Of a stretch of DNA of 64,000 nucleotides, positions 9,423-18,616 are shown piece by piece; position 1 is the stretch's first letter; the number at the start of each line of letters is the position of its first letter. Origin of the DNA: Nostoc sp. PCC 7107 (lineage in GTDB: Bacteria; Cyanobacteriota; Cyanobacteriia; Cyanobacteriales; Nostocaceae). The position numbers were made by a program, and so were the translations under genes. The notes beneath the pieces are model-generated. The model did no database searches, was not told the DNA's origin, and worked only from the letters and a program-made list of their open reading frames with translations. The stretch covers positions 4,792,501 through 4,856,500 of the forward strand of contig NC_019676.1 of NCBI RefSeq assembly GCF_000316625.1, in the 5' to 3' direction.

Positions 9423-10385
9423 ATGCCAACTTACACAGGAATATCTAGCGATGCTTTCAGGCATCCACTTGACCGCCAAGCTGAACAAGCATTACGAAAT
9501 TTACCAGGGTTTGAGTTAATTGCCCGTAAATTCATGGAATTTGTCTACGAACGCCCGCAGTTAGTCTATCTAATGGGTAACACCATCCAAGTAGGGCCGC
9601 GACAATATTCCACTATTTACCAGATATTTCGGGAATGTGTGCGGGATTTGGATGTTTACCCAGAACCTGCACTGTTTGTCTCACAAAATCCCCAAGCGAA
9701 TAGCTATGCTTTGGGGCAAGAAAATCCTTACATTGTCATCAATACAGGCATACTAGACTTACTGGAGGAAGTCGAAATTAGGGCGGTGTTAGCCCATGAA
9801 CTGGGTCATATTAAATGTGGTCATACTATTTTAGTCCAAATGGCGATGTGGGCGATGAGTGCTGCTTCTGCCCTAGGTGAATTGACCTTTGGTATTGGTA
9901 ATTTCGTTACCCAAGCCTTGATCTATGCCTTTTTTGAATGGCGGCGAAAAGCTGAATTAACGGCAGATCGAGCCGCCTTGTTAGTAATTGATGACGTAAA
10001 TCCTGTGATGTCTTCGATGATGAAGATATCGGGTGGAAGTAGCAAATATGCCCATGAATGTAGTTTACAAGAATTCATCCGTCAGTCTGAAAATTATCAA
10101 GCACTGGATGAAGATGGACTGAATCAAATATATAAATTCCTGATCTACAATGGCGCTCAGGGTATGATGTTAAGCCATCCCTTTGCTGTAGAACGGATAC
10201 ATTATTTAAGGGAGTGGGCTGTATCAGAAGAATATCAGCAAATTCGCCGAGGAAACTATCAGCGATCGCCAGCCGAAGGTGCAGTAAATGTTGCATCCCA
10301 AACTTCCGCAAGTGAAGCAGAAAATTTACGGCGACAAATTGAAGAATTACAACAAGAAATTAACAGAATGAAAAGGTCTCAGTAG
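9423..10385 (+). CDS. M48 family zinc metallopeptidase
   Basis: A 320-residue peptidase. The zinc-binding motif HELGH lies in AVLAHELGHIKCGHT near residue 125, and the downstream EWRRKAELTADRAALL supplies the third zinc ligand (Glu) typical of M48/HtpX-like enzymes. Hydrophobic stretches flank the active site (VQMAMWAMSAASALGEL and FVTQALIYAFFEW), so membrane association is likely. The C-terminal 40 residues form a charged coiled coil. M48 members take part in protein quality control at the membrane; the substrate is unknown. The ATG at 9423 gives MPTYTGISSDAFRHP, a common N-terminus in cyanobacterial members. A G/C-rich hairpin follows the stop codon. Confidence 0.93.
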   Translation: MPTYTGISSDAFRHPLDRQAEQALRNLPGFELIARKFMEFVYERPQLVYLMGNTIQVGPRQYSTIYQIFRECVRDLDVYPEPALFVSQNPQANSYALGQENPYIVINTGILDLLEEVEIRAVLAHELGHIKCGHTILVQMAMWAMSAASALGELTFGIGNFVTQALIYAFFEWRRKAELTADRAALLVIDDVNPVMSSMMKISGGSSKYAHECSLQEFIRQSENYQALDEDGLNQIYKFLIYNGAQGMMLSHPFAVERIHYLREWAVSEEYQQIRRGNYQRSPAEGAVNVASQTSASEAENLRRQIEELQQEINRMKRSQ

Positions 10386-10386
10386 C

Positions 10387-10420
10387 TTTGAGGGTGGGCA
10401 TAATCATACCCACCCTCAAA
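10387..10420 (+). terminator. Rho-independent-type hairpin after the M48 peptidase gene
   Basis: TTTGAGGGTGGG pairs perfectly with CCCACCCTCAAA over a 10-nt loop and is followed by a T-rich stretch (TTGATTTTTATTT). The hairpin starts directly after the stop codon of the peptidase gene. Confidence 0.85.
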
Positions 10421-10914
10421 TAATTGATTTTTATTTACAATTTTCGTAACATACATAACATTATCTTATTACTTTTTATCCTTAAATGATAATTTTTTCA
10501 GCCCAGGCTTTTTACCTGCCTCTCTGAATATAGATTTTCTGTAGCGTGATTTATTTTTTAAGATTCCTTTATCTCCGATAATACTTTTTAGGGGTGCTTG
10601 GCAGAGATAAATATTCAGCAAAAACTTATCTTCTGCATTCTGCTGTTATGCCTTATGGACATAGGGTGCAAAATCATCTAAGCTACCATCTGTTTGTGAC
10701 TGTTCAAACAATTTTAGACTTTGCGAAAAGTTGCGCCATTGCGTTGAAATGGTTCTCCGATTTGAGCAAAATTTTCCAAACAGATTGGCGATTTTAGATT
10801 ACGAAAGACCTTTAATCTAAGATTTTTGGGTTTAAGGCTTGTATCTAGCTATCAATCCAAAATCCAAAATCTAAAATTGGCAGAGCATGAAATTTCGTTT
10901 AGGCATTTCTCAAC
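10421..10914. other. Intergenic region with no convincing gene
   Basis: Roughly 490 bp of AT-rich DNA. An open frame at 10594-10797 has no family features and no good ribosome-binding site, and I do not call it. Between 10850 and 10880 are short tandem AATCCAAAATC units, a kind of degenerate repeat that is common between genes in this group. The promoter of the next gene is presumably in the last 100 bp. Confidence 0.5.
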
Positions 10915-11340
10915 ATGGTAATTAACTTTCCTAAATGGCTGTTTTTGTTAGCTAATATTCTTGTCCTTGTCATATTCATGCCTGGGATTGCTTTAGCTAC
11001 GCCTCTACAAATTCATGCTAATTCTAGTGTGATTTTTGACCAAACTCACAAAGCTGCAATCAACTTAGCATATTCGGAAACTGATTTTACCCCACAAGAA
11101 CACCAACAACTCCAGGGTTTACGTCAACGCCGCAACAAAGAAATTAGTACTATCTTAAGTTCATCACAACGTGAAAAACTGAAAGAACAATTCCAGGTAG
11201 GTCATAATATTTATCAAGCCCTAGAGAGCCTAGATTTACACCCAGATCAGCAGAGTATGATCAAAGCTGTGATGCAGTTATATAACTTGAAAACGAAGGC
11301 CATTTTATCTCGGCATTCTCTACAATTAGGACAAGAATGA
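10915..11340 (+). CDS. Small secreted protein, possibly Spy/CpxP-like
   Basis: A 141-residue protein with a clear Sec signal (hydrophobic LFLLANILVLVIFMPGIALA, likely cleaved after the ALA). The mature part is helical and charged. FTPQEHQQLQGLRQRRNKEISTILSSSQREKLKEQ resembles the LTxxQ-type repeats of periplasmic Spy/CpxP proteins, in which a helix follows a ...LT-P-Q-Q... turn, but the match is loose. I do not assign a function beyond periplasmic, helical and perhaps chaperone-like. The gene stands alone between two hairpin terminators. Confidence 0.72.
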   Translation: MVINFPKWLFLLANILVLVIFMPGIALATPLQIHANSSVIFDQTHKAAINLAYSETDFTPQEHQQLQGLRQRRNKEISTILSSSQREKLKEQFQVGHNIYQALESLDLHPDQQSMIKAVMQLYNLKTKAILSRHSLQLGQE

Positions 11341-11406
11341 ATGTTGTCTTTGACCACTAACTTGGCAAATTTGTAGTTTTATATTTGTGTTAATAGCTGC
11401 ATCAAT

Positions 11407-11448
11407 AAAAAGCGATCGCCTGTATAAAAAAGAGTGCGATCGCTTTTT
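11407..11448 (+). terminator. Hairpin terminator built from two HIP1 octamers
   Basis: AAAAAGCGATCGC and GCGATCGCTTTTT form a 13-bp perfect stem around a 16-nt loop, ending in a run of five T. Each arm contains a complete GCGATCGC octamer. It lies about 65 bp after the secreted-protein gene and has the sequence form of an intrinsic terminator on either strand. Confidence 0.78.
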
Positions 11449-11631
11449 ATATTCATCGAGATTTTTAAAACCATGAGTAAACATACTTGTCCCTCAATCA
11501 ATCCCACTCGTTTATTGACTGTGGTATTCCTTGGGCGATCGTATATGAAAATTATGGCAAGCGCAAAAATCTCTCACTGTCTACTTTTACAGCATCTATA
11601 ATTAATCTTGCCCTCTGAATAGTTCGTTACC

Positions 11632-13317
11632 ATGTCGGAAGAAGATATCCGTGCCGCCAGGCTGGAAAAAGTAGCCCAGATTAAGCAGTTAGGGGGTAAT
11701 CCATACTCCTATCGTTGGGAATCTAGCCATCATGCCGCCCAATTGCAAGAAAAATTTGCTGATTTAGCCAGTGGCGAAGAAGTTGATTTAGAAGTTACCG
11801 TTGCCGGTCGCATCATGGCGCGGCGTGTTTTTGGTAAATTGGCATTCTTTACTTTGCAAGACGAAACAGGCAACATACAGCTATATCTGGAGAAAAATCG
11901 CATCCAAGAAAGCATGGCAGAAATTGATGCTGATGCTTTCAACCACCTCAAGCAACTCACAGATGCAGGCGATATTCTGGGAGTTAAAGGCACGATTAAA
12001 CGGACTGAAAAGGGCGAGTTATCAGTCTACGTCAAACAATACACCATCCTCACAAAATCCCTACTGCCCCTACCCGACAAGTGGCATGGATTAACAGATG
12101 TCGCCAAACGTTACCGTCAGCGCTACGTTGACTTGATTGTTAACCCCGAAGTCCGGCAAACTTTTCGCCGTCGCGCCCAAATCACCGCAGGTATTCGCCG
12201 TTATTTAGAACAGCGCGATTTTCTGGAAATTGAAACGCCTGTTTTGCAAAGTGAAGCTGGCGGTGCAGATGCACGTCCTTTTGTCACTTACCACAACACC
12301 CTAGAAATGGAATTGTATCTGCGGATTGCCACAGAACTCCATCTCAAACGCTTGATTGTCGGTGGTTTTGAAAAGGTGTTTGAATTAGGGCGAATTTTCC
12401 GCAATGAGGGAATTTCAACTCGACACAACCCCGAATTTACCTCCATCGAAGTTTATCAAGCCTACGCCGACTACAACGATATGATGGCGCTGACGGAAGG
12501 AATTATTACCACCGTCGCCCAAGATGTACTTGGCACATTGCAAATCACCTACCAAGGCGAAACTGTAGATTTAACACCACCTTGGCGACGGGTGACAATG
12601 CACGATGTAGTCAAAGAGGCCACAGGCTTAGACTTTAATGCTTTTTCAACCTTGGAAGAAGCAAAAGCCGCAGCTAAAAATGCTGGAATTCCTGGTGCAG
12701 GTGAAGCCCAAAGTATAGGTAAAATCCTGAATTTAGTCTTTGAAGAGAAAGTAGAAGCAAATTTAATTCAGCCTACCTTTGTTATTGACTATCCTGTAGA
12801 AATTTCGCCACTCGCAAAGCCCCACCGTTCTCAACTTGGTTTGGTAGAACGATTTGAGTTATTCATTGTGGGACGCGAAACCGCCAATAGCTTCTCAGAA
12901 TTAACAGATCCCATTGACCAAAGAGAACGCCTAGAAGCCCAAGCCGCCCGCAAAGCTGCTGGTGATTTAGAAGCCCAAGGTGTAGATGAAGATTTTCTCA
13001 CGGCGTTGGAATATGGAATGCCACCTACAGGCGGTCTAGGTATTGGGATTGATCGGTTAGTCATGTTATTAACTGATTCTGCCAGTATTCGAGATGTCAT
13101 TGCTTTTCCCTTACTCAAACCTGAAGGTAGCTTGATTAAGGAATTTAGCTATGATCCAAAAACTCAAACACTCACGATTGAATTTGATAGCGGCAGTGTT
13201 TACGAATATTTCAAAGTACCTTCTAGTATCAAAGAAGAATTATATAATGTACCGTCTAAAGGTCAATATTTTCATAAATTTATTAAAGGGAAATTTAAGT
13301 ATGAACAATTAAGTTGA
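11632..13317 (+). CDS. lysS: Lysyl-tRNA synthetase (class II) with C-terminal KTSC domain
   Basis: A 561-residue enzyme charging tRNA-Lys. The anticodon-binding OB fold occupies roughly residues 55-150 ([24 protein letters not shown]). Class II motif 1 lies near [25 protein letters not shown], motif 2 is the [15 protein letters not shown] segment, and motif 3 is [11 protein letters not shown] at about 475. Ordinary bacterial LysRS ends soon after motif 3. Here about 57 further residues follow ([22 protein letters not shown] ... [13 protein letters not shown]). They match the short KTSC domain, which Pfam names after its place at the C-terminus of some lysyl-tRNA synthetases. The reading frame is continuous, so this is a genuine fusion and not a frameshift. 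Confidence 0.96.
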   Translation: MSEEDIRAARLEKVAQIKQLGGNPYSYRWESSHHAAQLQEKFADLASGEEVDLEVTVAGRIMARRVFGKLAFFTLQDETGNIQLYLEKNRIQESMAEIDADAFNHLKQLTDAGDILGVKGTIKRTEKGELSVYVKQYTILTKSLLPLPDKWHGLTDVAKRYRQRYVDLIVNPEVRQTFRRRAQITAGIRRYLEQRDFLEIETPVLQSEAGGADARPFVTYHNTLEMELYLRIATELHLKRLIVGGFEKVFELGRIFRNEGISTRHNPEFTSIEVYQAYADYNDMMALTEGIITTVAQDVLGTLQITYQGETVDLTPPWRRVTMHDVVKEATGLDFNAFSTLEEAKAAAKNAGIPGAGEAQSIGKILNLVFEEKVEANLIQPTFVIDYPVEISPLAKPHRSQLGLVERFELFIVGRETANSFSELTDPIDQRERLEAQAARKAAGDLEAQGVDEDFLTALEYGMPPTGGLGIGIDRLVMLLTDSASIRDVIAFPLLKPEGSLIKEFSYDPKTQTLTIEFDSGSVYEYFKVPSSIKEELYNVPSKGQYFHKFIKGKFKYEQLS

Positions 13318-13346
13318 GATATGTGATTGATGAAATACAATTAGTA

Positions 13347-13366
13347 GACTGACTGACTGACTGACT
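13347..13366. repeat. Short GACT tandem repeat
   Basis: Five perfect copies of the tetramer GACT lie 30 bp after the lysS stop codon. This is a simple microsatellite likely to vary in copy number; no function is suggested. Confidence 0.9.
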
Positions 13367-13512
13367 TCACTGAATTTTATCGGCGTTCATCGGCGGTTTC
13401 TTTTTATGCAACATTAGTTATTTCAGTCCTGTAGGGGTGCAAAGATTTGCGCCCCTCTGCGTTCAAAAACATTAGTTCTATACTTCACTTAACTGGGAAT
13501 CACCATAACTTA

Positions 13513-14229
13513 TCAAGCGGTTGTTGCTTCTGGCAATTCAAATTTATAACCGTAGCCGCGAACTGTTTTAATAAACTCAGGTACATTATGGTCAACTTCT
13601 AATTTCTTGCGTAGTTGACCAATGTGTACATCTACAACTCTTCCATCTCCTACATAGTCACAACCCCAAACTTTTTGGATGAGTTGTGAGCGACTCCAAG
13701 CTTGACCAGGATGACTTGCTAAAAAATGCAGAATATTAAATTCCAATGCTGTTAAATTTAGTGGTTTATCGTTTAGTGTGACTTCTCTACCTTCTGGGTT
13801 AATTGCTAGTTGCTTGAATACCAAGCGCTGTATAGAAGACGGATTAATGCAACGTATCCGCCTCAAAAGTGCTTGTACTCTAACTTCTACTTCTGCCAAA
13901 CTAAAAGGTTTAGTCATAAAGTCATCTGCACCCGCAGAAAGAATCTTAATTTTATCTTCTTCCGCATTTCTACTTGTTAGCATCATTACTAAGACATTAT
14001 TACGGCTCTGCATTTCTTCGCACAAATTGTAGCCACTGATATCTGGTAAATTCCAATCTAAAATTACTAAAGCTGGATTAAATTGCTCAAACATAGACAG
14101 AGCAGTTTTTCCATCTGCCGCAGACTCTATGTGATATTTTCGACCAAGAAAACGATAGATTAGATTACGTACACCAAAGTCGTCATCTACAACAAGAATT
14201 TTGGGATTTGTAGCAGGAAGCATCACCAT
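13513..14229 (-). CDS. OmpR/PhoB-family response regulator
   Basis: A 238-residue two-domain transcription regulator. The receiver domain (residues about 9-122) shows the acidic pocket in ILVVDDDFGVR, the phospho-acceptor Asp in ALVILDWNLPDISG, and the conserved Lys in FMTKPF. The C-terminal winged helix (about 140-232) ends in GDGRVVDVHIGQLRKKLE and IKTVRGYGYKFE, diagnostic of OmpR/PhoB DNA-binding domains. No histidine kinase is adjacent, so it is an orphan regulator here. ATG codons at 14229 and 14223 are both possible starts. It is divergent from the NACHT gene, and the long shared upstream region holds candidate regulator sites. The overall form resembles regulators such as NblR or RpaA, but I cannot assign it. 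Confidence 0.93.
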   Translation of the reverse strand: MVMLPATNPKILVVDDDFGVRNLIYRFLGRKYHIESAADGKTALSMFEQFNPALVILDWNLPDISGYNLCEEMQSRNNVLVMMLTSRNAEEDKIKILSAGADDFMTKPFSLAEVEVRVQALLRRIRCINPSSIQRLVFKQLAINPEGREVTLNDKPLNLTALEFNILHFLASHPGQAWSRSQLIQKVWGCDYVGDGRVVDVHIGQLRKKLEVDHNVPEFIKTVRGYGYKFELPEATTA

Positions 14230-14345
14230 AAAGTTCTAGCCTATTATTCATCTGGCAACTCGCAGTTGAGATAGCTTTGTTGGAATACGAGAAGCCACTC
14301 TAAGAAAGTTTAATTTTACAAAAATTTTTAGTTTTTCTTGACATT

Positions 14346-14368
14346 TATCTAAGTTGATTACTTAGATA
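14346..14368. promoter_or_regulatory. Inverted repeat upstream of the response regulator gene
   Basis: TATCTAAG and CTTAGATA form a perfect 8-bp inverted repeat with a 7-bp spacer, 117 bp before the regulator start codon. Its size and position suit an operator, but nothing shows which protein would bind it. Confidence 0.35.
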
Positions 14369-14475
14369 GAAAACAGCTTTTAGTCAAACATTGCCACTAC
14401 TTTACTGAGATACACTTAATTTTCTATTAAATTTGAGAAAAGTTCAGCTATCATAGTGCATACCAAATGTATAAG

Positions 14476-14495
14476 TTTTGTATGATTTTTGTATG
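14476..14495. promoter_or_regulatory. Two direct repeats TTTTGTATG spaced by 11 bp
   Basis: TTTTGTATG occurs at 14476 and again at 14487, exactly one helical turn later. OmpR/PhoB-family regulators usually bind such 11-bp-phased direct repeats. The site lies between the OmpR-type regulator and the NACHT gene, inside about 530 bp of otherwise featureless AT-rich DNA (14230-14762) shared by both promoters. The link to this regulator is inference. Confidence 0.35.
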
Positions 14496-14762
14496 TTTTT
14501 GAATATTGCAGTATATTGTAATACTTCTATCTTCACAGTAAGTTAAATTTCCTGAGTATTTCCCAAAAAAATACCCTTCAGACAGAAAGTAAATTCCTTA
14601 CTAAGTCTGGCTCGACTGATTTCAGGTGTACATCTAGTAAAATAATTCACTCTAAACTTTCCATAACTATCTCCTTTGGAAAAGTACAGCCATCTGTCCA
14701 GGGTGTGTCTACGTGCAGCTACCTTTTTCTATGTAACCAAAAACACTTAAAAAGCTGATTGT

Positions 14763-17153
14763 ATGACAAGCCAAGGACTCAGAGCTTCCTTAGAAGGTAT
14801 CAGAGCTGCAAAAACAGCTTTAACTGACAAAACTTTAAGCCAACATAAATTAGCAATAGCTTTAGGTATTACTCGTCAACCAGTATCTAAGTTTTTTGCA
14901 GGTGAGCCAGTTTCTCGCAGTTGCTTTGTCCAAATTTGTCAACATTTAGGATTATCTTGGCAAAAAATTGCTGGTCTACCAGAAGATAGAATTTCAGAAT
15001 TGACTGCTACATCACATGGCAACAATAGAGATTTAAATATATTGGTGCAGGAAATCCGCCAAAAGCGCCAAGACAAAATTCAAGACCAATGTGGTAATCT
15101 GCAAATATTGGATATTGCTCAGGCAATTCCATTAGTTGATATTTATACTATCGTTTATGTATTAGAAAAAATTACTAGCCAACGATGGCTAGAGATGGGA
15201 GATTTGTTGAAAGAATTTTGTTTTGAGTCAGGCTTTAAGCGACTGGAAAAAGACCAGATTTCCCAAAAATTATCAGGGTTAGAAGCAGTATTGCTTTACT
15301 CGAAGTTGATGATCCTTGGTAAGCCAGGTTCAGGTAAAACAACATTCTTAAAATATTTGGCGGTTGAGTGTAATAAAGGCAAATTACAACCAAATCTTGT
15401 GGCTATTTTTATCAGCCTCAAAGATTTTGCTGAAGACTTTAAAGATAATAGTGATTTCAGTTTGTTGAAGTATATTAGCCAAGAATTTCTGAGTTGTGGA
15501 ATTGAAGCTGAATCAACATTAAGTTTATTAATTGAAGGTAAAATGTTGATTTTATTGGATGGATTAGATGAGGTGCAAATGGATGAAGTCAATGAGATTA
15601 ATAAAGAAATTCGGCGTTTTTGTCAGACTTATTACAAAAATAAGTTTGTGATTAGCTGTCGAATAGCAGCTCAAAAATACAAATTTCCGGGGTTTACAGA
15701 AATTGAAATTGCCGACTTTGATATGCAACAGGCTGAGGTCTTTGTGAAAAACTGGTTCGTAGCAGTTGCTCATGAATCTAGAGAAAATGGGGAAGCTATC
15801 GGCAATTTATTTATTCATCAACTAAATTTACCAGAAAATAAGCAACTTAGAGAATTAGCGGTAACACCAATTTTGCTACATCTAATTTGTTTATTCTTTC
15901 AAGAAAAATCTGAATTTACATTTAAGCCAGCTAAGTTATATGAGCAAGCATTAAATATTTTGCTGAGTCGATGGGATGAAATGAAAGGTATTCAAAGACA
16001 TTCGGTTGACTGTAATTTAAACTTAGCTAATACAAAAAAGCTACTGGCTCAAATTGCTGCTATTACTTTTGAACAGGGCAATTATTTTTTTGACGAAGAA
16101 ATAATCCAGCCACTAATAGTTCAATATTTAACTAAAGATAATGAATATTGTCATGGTAGTTCAAAATTGCTAAATCAGCAGTTTCAAGATAGTGCAAAAT
16201 TAATGAAATTGCTTGAGGTAGATCATGGTGTATTAGTAGAGCGATCGCAGGAAATTTATTCTTTCTCTCATTTAGCTTTGCAAGAATATTTAACAGCGAA
16301 AAATATTGTCTTAAATCACCAATATCAGTCGATAAATCAACTTGTTAATCATATTACTGATAAGCGATGGAAAAATGTTTTTTTACTAACTGTGAGTATG
16401 TTGCCTGATGCTGAAGCAATGCTGCGGTTGATGAAACAAAAAATAGATTTTTTAGTGGCTCATGACCAGAAAATTCAAGATTTTCTATTGTGGCTGTATC
16501 AAAAATCTAACTCAGTTACTACTCAATATAAACCAGGTGCAATTCGAGCTTTTTACATCGTTTGTGTTGGGCGTTCATTAGAGGTATTTCTCAAAGGTAG
16601 CAATTTTCCTCAACACCAAGTCTTTTGCCATTCATCTAGTTATGGTCTGGAACGTGCTATGATTGGCAACTTAGCATTTAGTCCTGAACTTGCTATAGAT
16701 GAGTTTCTCACCAGTACTTTTGCCTGTGCTGGGGAACTAGAATTTGCCTGTAATTATATTTTGAATGATGCTATAGTTTTTGACTATGCCCACGCTTTAA
16801 ATATTGCCTTTGATAAAGCTCTAAATTTAGTTGTTGAGCCTAAATTTAAACAATTTATCCACAATCTGAAAAAACAACTACCAAATGCACAAAGCAATCA
16901 CCATAAATTTCGTAAGTGGTGGATAGAGCATGGTAAATTCTGGAATGAAAGATTTCGAGAACTTTTAGTTAAATATCGAAATATTTGTCACGACTGGCAG
17001 TTTAGTAAACAGCAAATAGAGTTACTTCAAGAATATTATATTGCTAATAAGTTATTAATAAATTGTCTGAATACTGCCAATAATATTAAACCTGCAATTA
17101 GACAGGATCTTGAAGAAAGATTATTATTGGCTAATACCAAGATAAAAAAATAA
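14763..17153 (+). CDS. HTH-NACHT STAND NTPase (bacterial NLR-like, likely conflict/defence protein)
   Basis: A 796-residue signal-transducing ATPase. Residues about 22-70 form a Xre-like helix-turn-helix (LAIALGITRQPVSKFFAGEPV). A linker follows, then a NACHT domain with Walker A GKPGSGKTT (186-194), Walker B LILLDGLDEV (262-271) and the downstream VISCR strand. Beyond the NACHT winged-helix region (FSHLALQEYLTAKNIV near 515-530) comes a helical C-terminal module. It ends in FRKWWIEHGKFWNERFRELLVKYR and resembles the NACHT-conflict helical domain called NCH2. Proteins of this layout are known in cyanobacteria, and several bacterial NACHT proteins protect against phage. There is no separate effector domain, so the helical end or the HTH would have to be the output. 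It is a single gene. Confidence 0.88.
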   Translation: MTSQGLRASLEGIRAAKTALTDKTLSQHKLAIALGITRQPVSKFFAGEPVSRSCFVQICQHLGLSWQKIAGLPEDRISELTATSHGNNRDLNILVQEIRQKRQDKIQDQCGNLQILDIAQAIPLVDIYTIVYVLEKITSQRWLEMGDLLKEFCFESGFKRLEKDQISQKLSGLEAVLLYSKLMILGKPGSGKTTFLKYLAVECNKGKLQPNLVAIFISLKDFAEDFKDNSDFSLLKYISQEFLSCGIEAESTLSLLIEGKMLILLDGLDEVQMDEVNEINKEIRRFCQTYYKNKFVISCRIAAQKYKFPGFTEIEIADFDMQQAEVFVKNWFVAVAHESRENGEAIGNLFIHQLNLPENKQLRELAVTPILLHLICLFFQEKSEFTFKPAKLYEQALNILLSRWDEMKGIQRHSVDCNLNLANTKKLLAQIAAITFEQGNYFFDEEIIQPLIVQYLTKDNEYCHGSSKLLNQQFQDSAKLMKLLEVDHGVLVERSQEIYSFSHLALQEYLTAKNIVLNHQYQSINQLVNHITDKRWKNVFLLTVSMLPDAEAMLRLMKQKIDFLVAHDQKIQDFLLWLYQKSNSVTTQYKPGAIRAFYIVCVGRSLEVFLKGSNFPQHQVFCHSSSYGLERAMIGNLAFSPELAIDEFLTSTFACAGELEFACNYILNDAIVFDYAHALNIAFDKALNLVVEPKFKQFIHNLKKQLPNAQSNHHKFRKWWIEHGKFWNERFRELLVKYRNICHDWQFSKQQIELLQEYYIANKLLINCLNTANNIKPAIRQDLEERLLLANTKIKK

Positions 17154-17335
17154 CTTATATAAGTTTTGTAGAAAGTAAATAATAATTTTTTAACTCTTAT
17201 AAAGAGGTTATAAATAGTAAAAAATCAACCAATATGCCATAAGAAAGACTTTCATAACATTCATACCAGAGAAAGAGCAATTAAATAGCTTAATCTCGTT
17301 AAATTGCTGTTAGTGAAGTCAGTTAAGGATATTTT

Positions 17336-17791
17336 ATGAATAACTTAGTAGGCGGTATTATTCCTCAACAGCCACCCATTGAGCCTCAGTCCGATGCTCA
17401 TGTTCTCAAGTCTCGCTTGGAATGGGGCGAACCAGCTTTTACAATTTTGGATGTGCGCGATCGCCAGACATATAACGAAGGCCATATCATGGGATCAATG
17501 CCCATGCCTATTGATGAATTAGCAGACCGCGCAGTACCATCTCTAGACAAAAGCCGTGATATTTATGTTTACGGTGGCAATGATGAGGAATCTGCTCAAG
17601 CTGCACAAGTTCTGCGTTCTGCTGGTTTTGAGCATATCTCTCAACTCATTGGTGGTCTAGGCGCATGGAAAGCAATTGGCGGCCCAACAGAAGGTATCGT
17701 TGAATCTAGAACTCCCGCAGGTGCAGATGACTATAATGTTGTCTCTCGTCTGAAAAATCACGCCGAAAATCAGCAAAAATCTGGTCAATAG
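17336..17791 (+). CDS. Rhodanese-like domain protein lacking the catalytic cysteine
   Basis: A 151-residue single-domain rhodanese homologue. FTILDVRDRQTYNEGHIMGSMPMPID matches the CH2-type N-terminal signature, and AQVLRSAGFEHISQLIGGLGAWKAIGGP is the conserved C-terminal half. In active sulfurtransferases the active loop reads VVYC-x4-RS. Here it is YVYGGNDEES: Gly replaces the nucleophilic Cys and Glu the usual Arg. Catalysis by persulfide transfer is therefore unlikely, and a binding or scaffolding role is more plausible. It is a single gene, convergent with the ribonuclease D-like gene. Confidence 0.9.
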   Translation: MNNLVGGIIPQQPPIEPQSDAHVLKSRLEWGEPAFTILDVRDRQTYNEGHIMGSMPMPIDELADRAVPSLDKSRDIYVYGGNDEESAQAAQVLRSAGFEHISQLIGGLGAWKAIGGPTEGIVESRTPAGADDYNVVSRLKNHAENQQKSGQ

Positions 17792-17797
17792 TTAATG

Positions 17798-17905
17798 GTC
17801 AAGAGTCAATAGTCAATGTATGGCAGGTGACAGTATTAAGAAACTGTGCTGTCTTGATTTTATATTTTACTGATGTCCTAATACTATGGACTATGGACTC
17901 TTGAC
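17798..17905. repeat. Long inverted repeat between convergent genes
   Basis: Seventeen bases at 17798-17814 pair with 17889-17905 with one mismatch (core GTCAAGAGTC against GACTCTTGAC). The arms are rich in AGTCAATAGTC-like units. Such repeats recur between genes in this group; a similar AGTCAATAGT hairpin lies at 48504-48540. It may end both convergent transcripts. Confidence 0.6.
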
Positions 17906-17911
17906 TTTTAA

Positions 17912-18541
17912 TCAATGCTCAAATAAATCTTTGAACTGTAATAAATCTAATGAAACGATTGTTGGTAGAACTTGAAAGCATTCTTGTGCAATTTCCCAAC
18001 GTTCTTCTCGTTTGAGCATTTCACGTAGTTTATACTGGACATTAATTAAATAGCGGACATCATTAGCCGCATAACTTAATTGTGCTTCAGTTAAATTCGC
18101 CGCATTACCCCAATCAGAACTTTGGGCGCTTTTATCAAGTTCTACTTGTTCTAATTCTTGTACTACTTCTTTAAGTCCGTGGCGGTTGGTGTAAGTTCGG
18201 GCTAACTTACTGGCAATTTTAGTACAAAAAACAGGTTGGACGTAAATTCCTAAGTTGTGGCGTAAAGTAGCAACATCAAAACGAGCAAAGTGAAATATCT
18301 TCAGTACATTCTTGGCTTCGAGAAGGTTTTTTAAATTAGGCGATTGGGTTTGTCCTCTAGCGATGCGAATTGCTGTTACTTTACCTTGTGAGTTGCACAG
18401 CTGCACGAGACACAAGCGATCGCGCTGTGGTAATAATCCCATAGTTTCTGTATCAACAGCGATCGCCTCGGCTTTTAAGTACTCACTGAGGGTAAAGTCA
18501 TTAATATCGCGATCGCAAACCTGAAAATCTGGTAATGTCAT
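17912..18541 (-). CDS. Ribonuclease D-like 3'-5' exonuclease
   Basis: A 209-residue DEDDy exonuclease domain. Exo I is AVDTETMGL (Asp, Glu), Exo II is IFHFARFDVATLRHNLG (Asp), and Exo III is LSYAANDVRYL (Tyr, Asp), so all catalytic residues are present. It ends after the exonuclease fold and lacks the HRDC domains of full-length RNase D. This is the usual compact form in cyanobacteria, presumably acting in tRNA or small-RNA 3' trimming. The start at ATG 18541 gives MTLPDFQVCDRDI. Convergent with the rhodanese gene. Confidence 0.92.
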   Translation of the reverse strand: MTLPDFQVCDRDINDFTLSEYLKAEAIAVDTETMGLLPQRDRLCLVQLCNSQGKVTAIRIARGQTQSPNLKNLLEAKNVLKIFHFARFDVATLRHNLGIYVQPVFCTKIASKLARTYTNRHGLKEVVQELEQVELDKSAQSSDWGNAANLTEAQLSYAANDVRYLINVQYKLREMLKREERWEIAQECFQVLPTIVSLDLLQFKDLFEH

Positions 18542-18616
18542 GAGTCACTCAACCATGAATGCAGTGTCTTTCACAAAAGAATACCCTTAGACACTACATA
18601 ATTTCATCAAGTGACT

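Noticed and set aside
10594-10797. 67-codon frame in the spacer before the secreted-protein gene
   Set aside because: No ribosome-binding site, no family resemblance, no operon context.
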